From NCBI RefSeq assembly GCF_022900255.1, contig NZ_JALIRM010000001.1, positions 310,001 to 374,000 on the forward strand: 64,000 nucleotides of DNA. Reading direction: 5' to 3'. The DNA comes from Lederbergia wuyishanensis (lineage in GTDB: Bacteria; Bacillota; Bacilli; Bacillales; Bacillaceae_C). The notes under the pieces were generated by a model, which saw nothing but the letters and a program-made list of their open reading frames with translations, ran no database searches and had not been told where the DNA came from. How positions within the stretch are numbered: the first letter of the stretch is position 1; the number at the start of each line of letters is the position of its first letter. Of the stretch, positions 37,596-48,693 are shown piece after piece. The translations under genes were made by a program, and so were the position numbers.

Positions 37596-37948
37596 GAGTA
37601 TCCAAAGTGCCTTGACTGTTGACGTCCCTTTGTTGATTACCTAAATGATATAAGGGAGTTAAGTCAAGATCCGAAATACGTAAAGTGTTAATAGGGACTA
37701 CAAGCAGATATTCCAAAATAAAAACGTCTGTATTTTAACTTCTTTGTCTCTGGTTAATTGATCTCAAACTCCATTAACTTGTAGCTAGACAAGGCATGAT
37801 GAAGGATGTTTTTATACCCATAAAAGTGATCAAGAAGTTTGCTAGTTGATAAGCGGTGGAGCTGGACATAAAAAAATATTTTTCATGAAAAAAACCAATA
37901 TTATATTGGTTTTTTCTCTGTTTATGACCTCTGTAAAAAAAAGTAAGT
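37596..37948 (+). other. sigE-sigG intergenic region
   Basis: About 350 bases without a gene. A long imperfect inverted repeat (CTTGACT..TCCCTT at 37612-37631 with AAGGGA..AGTCAAG at 37653-37669) follows sigE, and an intrinsic terminator lies at 37886-37916. Confidence 0.6.
37886..37917 (+). terminator. Terminator between sigE and sigG
   Basis: AAAACCAATAT pairs with ATATTGGTTTT around a 2-3 base loop, followed by T. It should isolate sigG from readthrough of spoIIG, leaving its own promoter in control. Confidence 0.75.
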
Positions 37949-37977
37949 GCATAGATTTTCCTCCTTCGGAAATACTT
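37949..37977 (+). promoter_or_regulatory. Sigma-F/sigma-G type promoter of sigG
   Basis: GCATA (37949-37953), 14 bases, GGAAATACTT (37968-37977). This fits the sigma-F pattern, and as GCATA-N17-AATACTT it also fits sigma-G. Forespore expression and autoregulation of sigG are established in B. subtilis. Confidence 0.7.
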
Positions 37978-37992
37978 AATTTTGTACATCAG

Positions 37993-38007
37993 CTCCTGCA
38001 AGGAGGG
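37993..38007 (+). promoter_or_regulatory. Hairpin sequestering the sigG ribosome binding site
   Basis: CTCCT (37993-37997) can pair with AGGAG (38001-38005) across a 3-base loop, burying most of the AGGAGGG site of sigG in the short leader between promoter and TTG start. Confidence 0.6.
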
Positions 38008-38013
38008 AAAAAG

Positions 38014-38790
38014 TTGAAGCGAAATAAAGTTGAAATTTGCGGTGTGGATACTTCTAAGCTCCCTGTCCTAAAAAATGAAGAAATGCGGGAACTTTTAAGG
38101 CAAATGCATCAAGGAGATCGATCAGCAAGAGAGAAATTAGTAAATGGAAATTTAAGACTTGTATTAAGTGTTATACAAAGATTTAATAATCGTGGTGAAT
38201 ATGTTGACGATCTTTTTCAGGTTGGCTGTATAGGTTTGATGAAATCCATTGATAATTTTGACCTTAGCCAAAATGTTCGATTTTCAACATATGCTGTTCC
38301 GATGATTATTGGGGAAATCAGGCGATATTTACGAGATAATAACCCAATTAGAGTTTCCCGGTCATTAAGAGACATAGCATATAAAGCATTGCATGTTAGA
38401 GAGCGCCTGATGGCTAAGACATCAAGAGAGCCAACTTCTGAAGAAATAGCGAAAGAATTAGATATTCCTCATGAGGAAGTGGTATTTGCATTAGATGCTA
38501 TTCAAGATCCTGTATCATTATTTGAACCAATATACAATGATGGCGGGGATCCGATTTTTGTTATGGATCAACTAAGTGATGAACGAAGCCGCGATACCCA
38601 ATGGATAGAAGAAATTGCACTTCACGACGGGTTGCAACGCTTAAATGAAAGAGAAAAAATGATCATTCGTAAACGGTTTTTCCAAGGAAAAACACAAATG
38701 GAAGTTGCCGAAGAAATCGGAATTTCTCAAGCTCAAGTGTCACGACTCGAAAAAGCTGCTATTAAACAAATGAATAAAAACATTCAATAA
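38014..38790 (+). CDS. sigG: RNA polymerase sigma-G factor
   Basis: 258 residues. Late forespore sigma factor. After the first residues the sequence is nearly identical to B. subtilis SigG (VEICGVDTSKLPVLKNEEM; FNNRGEYVDDLFQVGCIGLMKS, in pieces; IGISQAQVSRLEK in region 4). The TTG start at 38014 is chosen from that match, with AGGAGGG 6 bases upstream; the frame stays open to 37846 but that part crosses the promoter and terminator. Confidence 0.97.
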   Translation: MKRNKVEICGVDTSKLPVLKNEEMRELLRQMHQGDRSAREKLVNGNLRLVLSVIQRFNNRGEYVDDLFQVGCIGLMKSIDNFDLSQNVRFSTYAVPMIIGEIRRYLRDNNPIRVSRSLRDIAYKALHVRERLMAKTSREPTSEEIAKELDIPHEEVVFALDAIQDPVSLFEPIYNDGGDPIFVMDQLSDERSRDTQWIEEIALHDGLQRLNEREKMIIRKRFFQGKTQMEVAEEIGISQAQVSRLEKAAIKQMNKNIQ

Positions 38791-38842
38791 TGGAGTATGA
38801 TTCCTTTTTTATCAAAAGGAATCATACTCCATTTTATTTTAA
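38789..38842 (+). terminator. Terminator after sigG
   Basis: TGGAGTATGATTCCTTTT pairs with AAAGGAATCATACTCCA (17-bp stem), followed by TTTTATTTT. Confidence 0.93.
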
Positions 38843-38973
38843 AGTAAAGTTTGGATAAAACTTATTCAAGATTTGTAACTGAATAATCAACAAACAAGAT
38901 TAACAGAACCTATTGTAAAAAAGATTTCCTCAGCATACATATAGAGTAAATGGGAAGAAGGCGAGGAATCAGA

Positions 38974-39249
38974 ATGGTTAGGATATCTGAATTTCAAACG
39001 AAAGATGTTGTAAATATATCTGATGGCCGTAAGCTTGGAAATATAGGTGATATTGAAATTAATTTGGAAACAGGAAAAATTGAAACAATTATTATCGGGT
39101 ATACAGGGAAATTGCTTGGATTCTTTGGTAAGGATGAAGAGGTAATCATTCCGTGGAATCAGATCGTAAAAATTGGCGAAGATGTGATACTTGTTAGACA
39201 TCAGGCACAACAATATGTTCAACAGCAGCTAGAAGTACCAAAAAATTGA
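38974..39249 (+). CDS. ylmC: YlmC/YmxH family PRC-barrel protein
   Basis: 91 residues, a single PRC-barrel-like fold: VRISEFQTKDVVNISDGRKLG, read in pieces, then GFFGKDEEVIIPWNQIVKIGEDVILV. Sporulation-associated in Bacillus, function unknown. ATG 38974 is chosen with GAGGA 6 bases before. ylmA, upstream in B. subtilis, and ylmD, downstream, are both missing. Confidence 0.9.
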   Translation: MVRISEFQTKDVVNISDGRKLGNIGDIEINLETGKIETIIIGYTGKLLGFFGKDEEVIIPWNQIVKIGEDVILVRHQAQQYVQQQLEVPKN

Positions 39250-39365
39250 TTTTTATTATCCGACAGACTGCTTTTGTGGTACACTAAAGAAAAATATCTT
39301 TTCGTGTAATTTTGACAAGGTTTATTATTATGGATCTTAAAACGAAAAAGTAGGAGCTATTGTAC

Positions 39366-40037
39366 ATGAAAGTGGAAACGAAGTTCGCTCTTATTAATGA
39401 AAACATAAAATTAGCGTGTAAAAGAGCGGATAGACAACCAGATGATGTAACAGTAATTGCTGTCACTAAATATGTGTCTAATGAAAGAGCATTAGAAGCA
39501 TTAAATGCAGGAATTGAGCATTTTGGTGAAAATAGAGACGAAGGCCTGACTTCCAAATGGGAGGTTTTGGGAGACAGGCCAGTATTGCATTTTATTGGAA
39601 CACTGCAAACCCGTAAAGTAAAGAATATCATTGATAAAGTCTCGTATATTCATTCGTTGGACAGGCTTTCGTTAGCTAAAGAAATTCATAAGCGTGCTAA
39701 AAACCGTATTAAATGCTTTGTACAGGTCAATGTTTCTGGCGAAGAGTCAAAACATGGAATTAATCCTGAAAAAGTAATACCTTTTATTCAAGAATTAGAA
39801 TTATTTACAAATATTCAAATTGTAGGGCTTATGACGATGGCCCCAAATACTGATGATGAAGGAGTTCTTCGTAATTGTTTCAGTCGATTACGAAAAATTC
39901 AAAGTGAAGTCAAAAAATTAAATCTAGAATATGCTCCATGCAACGAATTATCAATGGGGATGTCGAACGATTATATTATTGCAATTGAGGAAGGCGCTAC
40001 TTTCGTTCGCATAGGAACTGCCCTAGTTGGAGAATAA
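39366..40037 (+). CDS. ylmE: PLP homeostasis protein, YggS/PROSC family (YlmE)
   Basis: 223 residues. Binds pyridoxal 5'-phosphate on the lysine of [11 protein letters not shown] (about residue 36) in an alanine-racemase-like barrel and buffers PLP; no catalytic activity is established. [19 protein letters not shown] and LSMGMSNDY are typical (the canonical first motif is FGENR.QE). ATG 39366 is chosen with TAGGAG 9 bases upstream. sepF follows after 18 bases. Confidence 0.94.
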   Translation: MKVETKFALINENIKLACKRADRQPDDVTVIAVTKYVSNERALEALNAGIEHFGENRDEGLTSKWEVLGDRPVLHFIGTLQTRKVKNIIDKVSYIHSLDRLSLAKEIHKRAKNRIKCFVQVNVSGEESKHGINPEKVIPFIQELELFTNIQIVGLMTMAPNTDDEGVLRNCFSRLRKIQSEVKKLNLEYAPCNELSMGMSNDYIIAIEEGATFVRIGTALVGE

Positions 40038-40055
40038 AAAAGGAGGCCTCAAGTC

Positions 40056-40505
40056 GTGGGAATAAAGTCAAAATTTAAAAATTTTTTTCTGCTTGAAGAT
40101 GAATACGATTATGTTGAAGAAGAAAAAATTGTAAAGGAGACTCCAAAAGTGCCCGAGCAGGAACTAAGTTCTCCCAAAACACGTAAACAAAATGTAGTAA
40201 GTCTACAAAGTGTGCAAAATTCTTCTAAGATGATTCTTATAGAGCCAAGGGTTTATGCGGAAGCGCAAGAGGTTGCAGATCATCTAGTAAATCGCCGTGC
40301 TGTAGTTGTCAATTTACAGCGAATTCAGCGTGATCAGGCAATTAGGATTGTTGATTTTCTTAGTGGTGCCGTATACTCCATTGGTGGAGATATTCAAAGA
40401 GTAGGTAAAGATATATTTTTATGTACGCCGGATAATGTTGAAGTTTCCGGAAATATATCAGAACTACTAGATGAAAGTGATTATCAAGATACGAGGTGGA
40501 CATAA
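40056..40505 (+). CDS. sepF: Cell division protein SepF
   Basis: 149 residues. Membrane-bound FtsZ partner that arranges Z-ring filaments. N-terminal amphipathic helix ([16 protein letters not shown]), acidic linker, then the SepF core with [15 protein letters not shown] and [14 protein letters not shown] start with AAGGAGG upstream. Its last bases contain the ylmG ribosome binding site. Confidence 0.96.
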   Translation: MGIKSKFKNFFLLEDEYDYVEEEKIVKETPKVPEQELSSPKTRKQNVVSLQSVQNSSKMILIEPRVYAEAQEVADHLVNRRAVVVNLQRIQRDQAIRIVDFLSGAVYSIGGDIQRVGKDIFLCTPDNVEVSGNISELLDESDYQDTRWT

Positions 40506-40507
40506 AA

Positions 40508-40768
40508 ATGGATATGATTTTGGGCATTATTGCCTCAGCAATTGGAATTTATTCTTGGATATTAATTATATATATACTTATGAGTTGGTTTCCAAATTCA
40601 CGCGAAACTTCTATTGGGCAGTTATTTGCGAAAATATGTGAACCCTATCTTGAACCTTTTCGGAGATTTGTTCCTCCAATCGGAATGATTGATATTTCAC
40701 CACTCGCAGCATTTTTTGTTTTAAAACTTGCATCAGCAGGCTTGTCAGAAATTGGTAAATGGTTTTAA
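40508..40768 (+). CDS. ylmG: YlmG (YggT family) membrane protein
   Basis: 86 residues with two membrane segments and the YggT motif ICEPYLEPFRRFVPPIGMIDISP, read in pieces. Linked to envelope and division functions by context. ATG 40508 is chosen (GAGGTGG 8 bases before), 2 bases after the sepF stop. Confidence 0.92.
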   Translation: MDMILGIIASAIGIYSWILIIYILMSWFPNSRETSIGQLFAKICEPYLEPFRRFVPPIGMIDISPLAAFFVLKLASAGLSEIGKWF

Positions 40769-40784
40769 AGATGGAGTGTGACCC

Positions 40785-41561
40785 ATGTCTGCAATTTACC
40801 AGCATTTCAGACCGGAGGAAAAAGAATTTATTGATCAAGTTGCTAGTTGGCAGCAATACGTGGAAAATACATATTCAGAAAAACTAACTGATTTTCTTGA
40901 TCCTCGCGAGCAATATATTCTTAGATCTATTATTGGAGAGAACAACGAAATTAAGTATCTCTTTTTCGGGGGTACAGAAAATAGTGAAAGAAAAAGGGCA
41001 TTGCTCTTTCCGGAATATTTGCAGCCAAGCAATGAAGACTTTCAAATATCTTTATTCGAAATTGATTATCCAAAAAAGTTTGTAAATCTTGAACACCGGA
41101 TGGTCTTAGGCTCTCTCATGTCCATCGGTTTAAAAAGAGAAAAGTTTGGTGATATTATCATTAATGGTGATCGAATTCAATTCTTAACTGCAAAAGAAGT
41201 CGAGGATTTTGTTACCCTTCAATTGAACCAAATAGGCAAAGCAAAAGTAAGTGTTTTAAAACAAGATTTACAAAATGCAATCATTTCGGATGAGGAATGG
41301 AAAGAAAAAGAGACTACTGCTAGTTCTTTACGTCTTGATGTGGTTTTAGCTGCCGCTTTTAATATTTCTAGGCAAAAGGCACAGCTTATGATTCAGCAAG
41401 GGCATGCTAAAGTAAATTGGGAAACAGTTGAGCGCACAGCCTTTGAATGTGATGAAGGAGATGTTCTTTCTGCAAGAGGATATGGTAGATGTAGTTTACT
41501 ATCAATTCAGGGGAAGACAAAAAAAGACAAATTAAGAATTAAATTAGGATTATTAAAATAA
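40785..41561 (+). CDS. ylmH: YlmH, S4-domain RNA-binding protein
   Basis: 258 residues. C-terminal S4 domain (about 182-240: SSLRLDVVLAAAFNISRQKAQLMIQQGHAKVNW, in pieces) behind an N-terminal helical and beta region. In B. subtilis YlmH acts at stalled large ribosomal subunits in quality control, a pathway shared with RqcH, also encoded here at 57860. ATG with GGAGTGTGA upstream. Confidence 0.93.
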   Translation: MSAIYQHFRPEEKEFIDQVASWQQYVENTYSEKLTDFLDPREQYILRSIIGENNEIKYLFFGGTENSERKRALLFPEYLQPSNEDFQISLFEIDYPKKFVNLEHRMVLGSLMSIGLKREKFGDIIINGDRIQFLTAKEVEDFVTLQLNQIGKAKVSVLKQDLQNAIISDEEWKEKETTASSLRLDVVLAAAFNISRQKAQLMIQQGHAKVNWETVERTAFECDEGDVLSARGYGRCSLLSIQGKTKKDKLRIKLGLLK

Positions 41562-41656
41562 ATGTTTAATAAATGAAAAGATTCTAGCAGGTTTAGTCGG
41601 AATTTTGTATAATATGGATAAGTACATGTAAGACAGACCGAAGTGGAGGTGGCTTA

Positions 41657-42166
41657 ATGTCTTTAACGCCAGTTGATATACATAATAAGGAGTTTAGTAG
41701 AGGTTTTCGTGGGTATGACGAAGATGAAGTAAATGAATTTTTAGATCAAGTGATTAAGGAATTTGAACTTCTTATCCGTGAAAAAAAAGAATTGGAAGAT
41801 AAATTATCTTCTATGAATGAACGTTTAGGGCATTTTAGTACGATTGAAGATACTTTGCATAAGTCAATTGTTGTTGCACAGGAAGCAGCTGAAGAAGTAA
41901 GAGGTAATGCGCAAAAAGAAGCGAAGCTAATAATTCGCGAAGCTGAAAAGAACGCTGATAGGATTGTAAACGAGTCATTATCGAAAGCACGTAAAATTGC
42001 ATTAGAAATTGAAGATTTGAAAAAACAATCAAAAGTGTTCAGAACAAGGTTTAAATTATTGATTGAAGCACAACTAGATCTTCTTGGCAGTGATGACTGG
42101 GAGCATTTAATGGAGTATGAGATAGATTCCTCAGAATTAAAATCCCTACAAGAAATAGAAGAATGA
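41657..42166 (+). CDS. divIVA: Cell division and polarity protein DivIVA
   Basis: 169 residues. Binds curved membrane at poles and septa. The N-terminal lipid-binding domain MSLTPVDIHNKEFSRGFRGY, then YDEDEVNEFLDQVIKEFE, is followed by two coiled coils (about 30-60 and 65-135). AGTGGAGGTGG precedes the ATG; TATAAT at 41608 is a likely -10. Confidence 0.96.
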   Translation: MSLTPVDIHNKEFSRGFRGYDEDEVNEFLDQVIKEFELLIREKKELEDKLSSMNERLGHFSTIEDTLHKSIVVAQEAAEEVRGNAQKEAKLIIREAEKNADRIVNESLSKARKIALEIEDLKKQSKVFRTRFKLLIEAQLDLLGSDDWEHLMEYEIDSSELKSLQEIEE

Positions 42167-42168
42167 CA

Positions 42169-42198
42169 TTGACGAACGATATATCGTTCACATATAAT
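42169..42198 (+). promoter_or_regulatory. Sigma-A promoter of ileS with palindromic spacer
   Basis: TTGACG (42169-42174), 18-base spacer, TATAAT (42193-42198), beginning 2 bases after the divIVA stop codon. The spacer holds the perfect palindrome GAACGATATATCGTTC (42174-42189). Confidence 0.85.
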
Positions 42199-42224
42199 AT
42201 TTAATACTATTTATTTTATATTAA

Positions 42225-42478
42225 ACGATGACAGGGACAGTACGTTTCTCAGCCCCTATAATAGCGATTCAGGGATAGTGTAAGCCTGGAATAGGAGAGG
42301 AATGGAAGATCACCCTTGAGTTCTTAATTCGAAAGCTTAAAGTTAGTAGATGAAAGCGGTCATTCCACGATACGGAAACTAGAGTGGGCAAATCTTTAAT
42401 GATTTTGCTTATTTGGGTGGTACCGCGGGAAATATACCTTCTCGTCCCTTATTGGGATGGGAAGGTTTTTTATTTTTA
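42225..42478 (+). promoter_or_regulatory. T-box riboswitch (isoleucine) of ileS
   Basis: The T-box sequence TGGGTGGTACCGCGG is at 42414-42428. In the stem I region the specifier ATC (Ile) is at 42309-42311 in the usual GGAAG-ATC-ACC context. A terminator (CCTTCTCGTCCC with GGGATGGGAAGG, then a T run) is at 42437-42477 and competes with the antiterminator. Uncharged tRNA-Ile should permit readthrough into ileS. Confidence 0.95.
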
Positions 42479-42493
42479 TGGAGGCGAAATAAA

Positions 42494-45253
42494 ATGGATT
42501 ACAAAGACACATTATTAATGCCAAAAACGGAATTTCCAATGCGGGGAAACTTACCGAAAAAAGAACCGGAAATTCAAACACATTGGGAAGAAATGAATAT
42601 TTATAAAAAAGTTCAAGAGCGCACGAAAGGCAGACCACTTTTTGTGTTGCACGACGGTCCTCCATATGCAAACGGTGACCTACATATGGGGCATGCACTA
42701 AATAAAACATTAAAAGATTTTATTGTACGATATAAGTCGATGAGTGGTTATTGTGCTCCTTATGTGCCTGGTTGGGATACACACGGACTTCCGATTGAGC
42801 AAGCATTAACAAATAAAGGCGTTAAACGTAAAGAAATGACAGTGGCAGAGTTTAGAGAGCTTTGTGCCAAATATGCTTATGAACAAATTGATAACCAAAG
42901 ATCTGAATTTAAGCGTCTGGGAGTAAGAGGGGATTGGGAAAATCCTTATATTACATTAAAACCGGAATATGAAGCTCAACAAATTCAAGTTTTCGGAGAG
43001 ATGGCTAAAAAAGGTTATATTTATAAAGGTAAAAAACCGGTCTATTGGTCTCCTTCCAGTGAATCAGCTTTAGCTGAAGCTGAAATTGAATATAAGGATA
43101 AACGTTCTCCGTCTATTTATGTTTCTTTTCAAGTGGCTGATGGAAAAGGTGTAGTCGAAGAAGGCGTAAAATTCATCATTTGGACGACAACACCTTGGAC
43201 AATTCCCGCAAATTTAGCAGTTGCGGTTCATCCTGATCTTGAATACGTTGTTGTTCAAGTTAAAGATGAAAAATACATCATTGCTAAAGATCTATTAGAA
43301 TCAGTAACTTCCCTTTTAGAATGGGAAAATCCCGAAACTGTTCAAACACTTAAGGGTTCCGAACTGGAAAATGTGGTCGCAAAACATCCGTTTTACGATA
43401 GAGAGTCTATTGTCGTATTAGGTGAGCATGTTACAACAGATTCTGGTACAGGATGTGTCCATACGGCACCTGGTCATGGTGAAGATGACTTTTATGTAGG
43501 ACAAAAATATAACCTAGACGTACTTTGCCCAGTTGATGATAGAGGTCATATGACCGATGAAGCGCCAGGGTTCGAAGGTCTATTTTATGATGCTGCTAAT
43601 AAACCAATTACAGAAAAGCTTCAAGAGGTTGGAGCATTACTGAAACTTGATTTTATTACTCACTCGTATCCACATGATTGGAGAACAAAAAAACCAGTTA
43701 TTTTCCGAGCTACTTCCCAGTGGTTTGCGTCTATAAAGGATTTCCGTTCAGAATTGTTAGTAGCAATCAAAGAAGTAAAATGGGTTCCAAATTGGGGCGA
43801 AACAAGACTATATAATATGGTTAGGGATCGTGGAGACTGGTGTATTTCCAGACAACGTGTATGGGGAGTGCCAATTCCAGTATTCTATGCCGAAAACGGT
43901 GAAATCATTATTACAGATGAAACCATTTCGCATGTTGCAAGCCTATTTAAAGAAAATGGTTCAAATATTTGGTTTGAAAAAGAAGCAGTTGATCTTTTAC
44001 CAGAAGGATTCACACATCCTGGAAGTCCTAATGGCATCTTTTCGAAAGAAACAGATATTATGGACGTTTGGTTTGACTCTGGTTCCTCCCATCAGGGTGT
44101 CTTAGTTGAGAGAGATGATTTACAACGCCCAGCTGATCTATATTTAGAAGGATCAGACCAATACAGAGGATGGTTTAACTCGTCTCTTACAACAGCTGTT
44201 GCTGTAACTGGAAAAGCTCCTTATAAAGGTGTTTTGAGTCATGGATTTGTTCTAGATGGTGAAGGAAGAAAAATGAGTAAATCGATTGGTAATGTGATTG
44301 TTCCTACTAAGGTAACGAATCAATTGGGAGCGGAAATTGTTCGACTTTGGGTATCTTCAGTTGATTACCAAGCTGATGTTCGTATTTCTGATGCTATCTT
44401 GAAACAAGTAAGTGAAGTTTATCGAAAAATTCGTAATACATTCCGTTTCTTGCTTGGAAATCTTGCTGATTTCGACCCTGCTGTAGATGCAATTGAATAT
44501 AACAAGCTTAGAGAAGTAGATCAATTTATTTTAGTTAGATTAAATAACTTAATTAAAGAAGTGCAAAATTCATATGAAGAGTATGAATTTATGAATATTT
44601 ACCATGCTGTTAATAATTTCTGTACACTTGATTTGAGCTCTTTCTATATGGATTTTGCGAAAGATGTATTATATATCGAATCGAAAAACAATTATGAGCG
44701 CAGGGCTATGCAAACAGTTATGTATGAAAGTGTTGTGGCACTTGCAAAACTACTTTCACCAATTTTACCTCATACAGCGGATGAGGTTTGGATGTTTATC
44801 CCTGGTGTGCAAGAAGAAAGTGTTCAGCTTACTGATATGCCGGAATATAAAGAATTGCAAGGAGCTGAAGAACTTGAGGAAAAATGGTCTCTGTTCTTAA
44901 AGCTTCGTGATGATGTTTTAAAAGCTCTTGAAGAAGCAAGAAATGAAAAAGTAATTGGAAAATCACTAACTGCAAAGGTAATCTTATATGTGAATAATGA
45001 TATTAAGGCATTATTAGATAGCCTATCAGAGAGCATGAATCAATTATTTATTGTTTCTGGTTTTGAAGTGGCTGGCTCTATGGAAGATGCTCCAAGCAAT
45101 GCCTTAAAACTAAACCATGCAGCTATTATCGTAGAAAAAGCAGAAGGTGAAACATGCGAAAGATGTTGGGTAGTAACTCCTGATGTTGGCAAGGATAGTG
45201 ATCACCCTACACTCTGCCCACGCTGTGCAAAAGTTGTCAAAGAAGATTATTAA
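42494..45253 (+). CDS. ileS: Isoleucyl-tRNA synthetase
   Basis: 919 residues, class Ia. HMGH (HIGH motif) lies near residue 64 and KMSKS at 593-597; an editing domain lies between them, with the [15 protein letters not shown] and [15 protein letters not shown] motifs, and the C-terminal zinc pairs CERC and CPRC are present. The ATG at 42494 follows GGAGGCG; the frame is open upstream only across the T-box terminator. Confidence 0.98.
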   Translation: MDYKDTLLMPKTEFPMRGNLPKKEPEIQTHWEEMNIYKKVQERTKGRPLFVLHDGPPYANGDLHMGHALNKTLKDFIVRYKSMSGYCAPYVPGWDTHGLPIEQALTNKGVKRKEMTVAEFRELCAKYAYEQIDNQRSEFKRLGVRGDWENPYITLKPEYEAQQIQVFGEMAKKGYIYKGKKPVYWSPSSESALAEAEIEYKDKRSPSIYVSFQVADGKGVVEEGVKFIIWTTTPWTIPANLAVAVHPDLEYVVVQVKDEKYIIAKDLLESVTSLLEWENPETVQTLKGSELENVVAKHPFYDRESIVVLGEHVTTDSGTGCVHTAPGHGEDDFYVGQKYNLDVLCPVDDRGHMTDEAPGFEGLFYDAANKPITEKLQEVGALLKLDFITHSYPHDWRTKKPVIFRATSQWFASIKDFRSELLVAIKEVKWVPNWGETRLYNMVRDRGDWCISRQRVWGVPIPVFYAENGEIIITDETISHVASLFKENGSNIWFEKEAVDLLPEGFTHPGSPNGIFSKETDIMDVWFDSGSSHQGVLVERDDLQRPADLYLEGSDQYRGWFNSSLTTAVAVTGKAPYKGVLSHGFVLDGEGRKMSKSIGNVIVPTKVTNQLGAEIVRLWVSSVDYQADVRISDAILKQVSEVYRKIRNTFRFLLGNLADFDPAVDAIEYNKLREVDQFILVRLNNLIKEVQNSYEEYEFMNIYHAVNNFCTLDLSSFYMDFAKDVLYIESKNNYERRAMQTVMYESVVALAKLLSPILPHTADEVWMFIPGVQEESVQLTDMPEYKELQGAEELEEKWSLFLKLRDDVLKALEEARNEKVIGKSLTAKVILYVNNDIKALLDSLSESMNQLFIVSGFEVAGSMEDAPSNALKLNHAAIIVEKAEGETCERCWVVTPDVGKDSDHPTLCPRCAKVVKEDY

Positions 45254-45448
45254 TAGAAATACGAAAGCGCCTGACTAGGAAGAAGCTACGACGCAGGCAT
45301 AGGCAACTACGTTCAGTCGCTTTACCTGCACAAGTGCATCTGTGTACTTCGCTTCATAACTGTGCAAAATATCTGGTGGAGAGAAATTACATTTATTTCC
45401 TAAAGATATTTGAACTAGTAAGGATATGTGCTAGAGCTAGATAAAAAA
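45254..45448 (+). repeat. Decayed dispersed repeat in the ileS-lspA gap
   Basis: Fragments such as AAAGCGCCTGACTAGG (45264 on), ACGACGCAGGC and GTGCTAGAGCTAGA (about 45428-45441) resemble a family of intergenic repeats common in Bacillaceae, recalled as AAGCGCC...GCTGGAGCTAGAC. The stretch has no gene; ylyA lies here in B. subtilis. Confidence 0.4.
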
Positions 45449-45449
45449 C

Positions 45450-45484
45450 AGAAAGCCTTCCGTTTTTTGCGGAAGGCTTTTTAA
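45450..45484 (+). terminator. Terminator before lspA
   Basis: AAAGCCTTCCG and CGGAAGGCTTT form an 11-bp stem around a 7-base loop, followed by T. It ends ileS transcription. Confidence 0.9.
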
Positions 45485-45555
45485 ATCCTGTTTAAACTCA
45501 AATATTTATGCTAAAATGCACGAAGGACATCTTTCTTAGAATCGGGGGAAACATA

Positions 45556-46032
45556 ATGATATATTATGCAATCGCGTTATTTGTGATCGCTGTTGATCAA
45601 CTTACTAAATGGATCATCGTTCATAATATGGATCTAGGACAAAGAATTACAATTATTGATAATCTGTTTTATATTACATCACATCGTAATCGAGGAGCTG
45701 CTTGGGGCATACTACAAGACCAAATGTGGTTGTTCTATATTATTACAATCATAGTGATTGCTGCGGTAATTTATTATTTAGAAAAACATGCAAAAGGTAA
45801 GCCCTTGTTTCAATTAAGCTTGGCCTTTATTTTAGGAGGAGCTATCGGGAATTTTTTAGATCGCTTATTTAGAAAAGAAGTAGTCGACTTTTTAGATACT
45901 TATATTTTCACGTACGATTTTCCGATTTTTAATGTAGCCGATTCTGCTCTTACAATCGGAGTTGTGCTAATTTTCATCCAGATGATAAAAGAGGGACGAG
46001 AAGAAAAGGTGAAACCTAATGGACAGAATTGA
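45556..46032 (+). CDS. lspA: Lipoprotein signal peptidase
   Basis: 158 residues, four membrane segments. Cleaves prolipoprotein signal peptides before the lipidated Cys. The two catalytic aspartates sit in GNFLDRL and [11 protein letters not shown] 45556 is chosen (TCGGGGGAA 7 bases before); the longer frame to 45508 adds a hydrophilic leader without a binding site. Overlaps rluD by 14 bases. Confidence 0.95.
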   Translation: MIYYAIALFVIAVDQLTKWIIVHNMDLGQRITIIDNLFYITSHRNRGAAWGILQDQMWLFYIITIIVIAAVIYYLEKHAKGKPLFQLSLAFILGGAIGNFLDRLFRKEVVDFLDTYIFTYDFPIFNVADSALTIGVVLIFIQMIKEGREEKVKPNGQN

Positions 46033-46924
46033 GCATATAACAATCGAATCTGAAAAAGGTGACCGCCTAGATAAACTTATTACGGGTTTGAATCCAGAGT
46101 GGTCTCGTTCACAGGTTCAGCAATGGATTCGGGATGGGCATGTAGAGGTGAATGGGAAAAGAGAGAAGGCTAATTATAAATGTAGCGAAAATGATTACAT
46201 TGTGATTACCATTCCTGAACCTGAACCTTTAAATATCGAGCCGGAACATATGGATTTAGATATTTATTTTGAAGATTCGGATGTATTAGTTGTTAACAAG
46301 CCTAAAGGTATGGTTGTCCATCCGGCACCTGGTCATTATACAGGGACACTTGTAAATGGGATTATGGCACATTGTAAGGATTTGTCGGGAATAAACGGAA
46401 TTATGCGCCCTGGAATTGTGCATAGAATAGATAAAGATACTTCTGGCTTATTAATGATTGCCAAAAATGATGTAGCCCATGTTAGCCTTGTTAATCAGCT
46501 TGTTGAAAAATCGGTTACAAGAAAATACTTTGCACTTGTTCACGGTGTGATTCCGCATGATCATGGAACAATAGATGCACCTATAGGAAGAGATAAAGAA
46601 GACCGGCAAAGTATGACTGTTTTAGAAGGCGGCAAGCATGCTGTTACTCATTTTAACGTACTTGAGAGATTTGATCAGTATACATATATTGAATGTGTAT
46701 TGGAGACTGGGAGAACTCACCAAATCCGGGTACATATGAAATATATAGGCTATCCATTGGTTGGAGATCCGAAATATGGACCACGAAAAACAATGGATAC
46801 AGATGGTCAAGTTCTACATGCTGGCATTCTTGGCTTTGTTCACCCAAGAACAAATGAATACATGGAATTTTCAGCCCCGCTCCCGTCTTATTTCAACAAT
46901 CTTCTAGCAAATTTGCGCAATTAG
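46019..46924 (+). CDS. rluD: Ribosomal large subunit pseudouridine synthase, RluD family (YlyB)
   Basis: 301 residues. S4 domain (about 15-60) then the RluA/RluD catalytic domain: HRIDKDTSG with the catalytic Asp138, [12 protein letters not shown] and GDPKYGP. Modifies uridines of 23S rRNA. Starts within lspA. Its stop is followed by the pyr promoter. Confidence 0.95.
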   Translation: MDRIEHITIESEKGDRLDKLITGLNPEWSRSQVQQWIRDGHVEVNGKREKANYKCSENDYIVITIPEPEPLNIEPEHMDLDIYFEDSDVLVVNKPKGMVVHPAPGHYTGTLVNGIMAHCKDLSGINGIMRPGIVHRIDKDTSGLLMIAKNDVAHVSLVNQLVEKSVTRKYFALVHGVIPHDHGTIDAPIGRDKEDRQSMTVLEGGKHAVTHFNVLERFDQYTYIECVLETGRTHQIRVHMKYIGYPLVGDPKYGPRKTMDTDGQVLHAGILGFVHPRTNEYMEFSAPLPSYFNNLLANLRN

Positions 46925-46927
46925 TAA

Positions 46928-46956
46928 TTGACAAATGTTTATTGAAGTATTATAGT
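46928..46956 (+). promoter_or_regulatory. Sigma-A promoter of the pyr operon
   Basis: TTGACA (46928-46933), 17-base spacer, TATAGT (46951-46956), starting 3 bases after the rluD stop. Confidence 0.92.
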
Positions 46957-46962
46957 GTTTAT

Positions 46963-47658
<696 letters not shown>

Positions 47659-47669
47659 TTCCCTTTTAA

Positions 47670-47776
47670 AAATAGTCCTGTGAGGCTGGCAAAGGGAGGT
47701 TGCATGAAGCTGTGCTTAGCTTCTTCTTTACTGTACCCCTCTTTGTCAAAATCAGACTTAGAGGGGTTTTTATTTT
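47670..47776 (+). promoter_or_regulatory. Second PyrR attenuator, between pyrR and pyrB
   Basis: AGTCCTGTGAGGCT (47674-47687) is another exact match to the PyrR-binding consensus. A terminator formed by CCCCTCT (47736-47742) and AGAGGGG (47760-47766), followed by TTTTTATTTT, precedes pyrB. Confidence 0.95.
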
Positions 47777-47778
47777 GA

Positions 47779-48681
<903 letters not shown>

Positions 48682-48693
48682 GGGGATGAAAAA

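Noticed and set aside
37846-38013. N-terminal extension of sigG
   Set aside because: It would span the terminator and promoter; the SigG sequence begins at the TTG at 38014.
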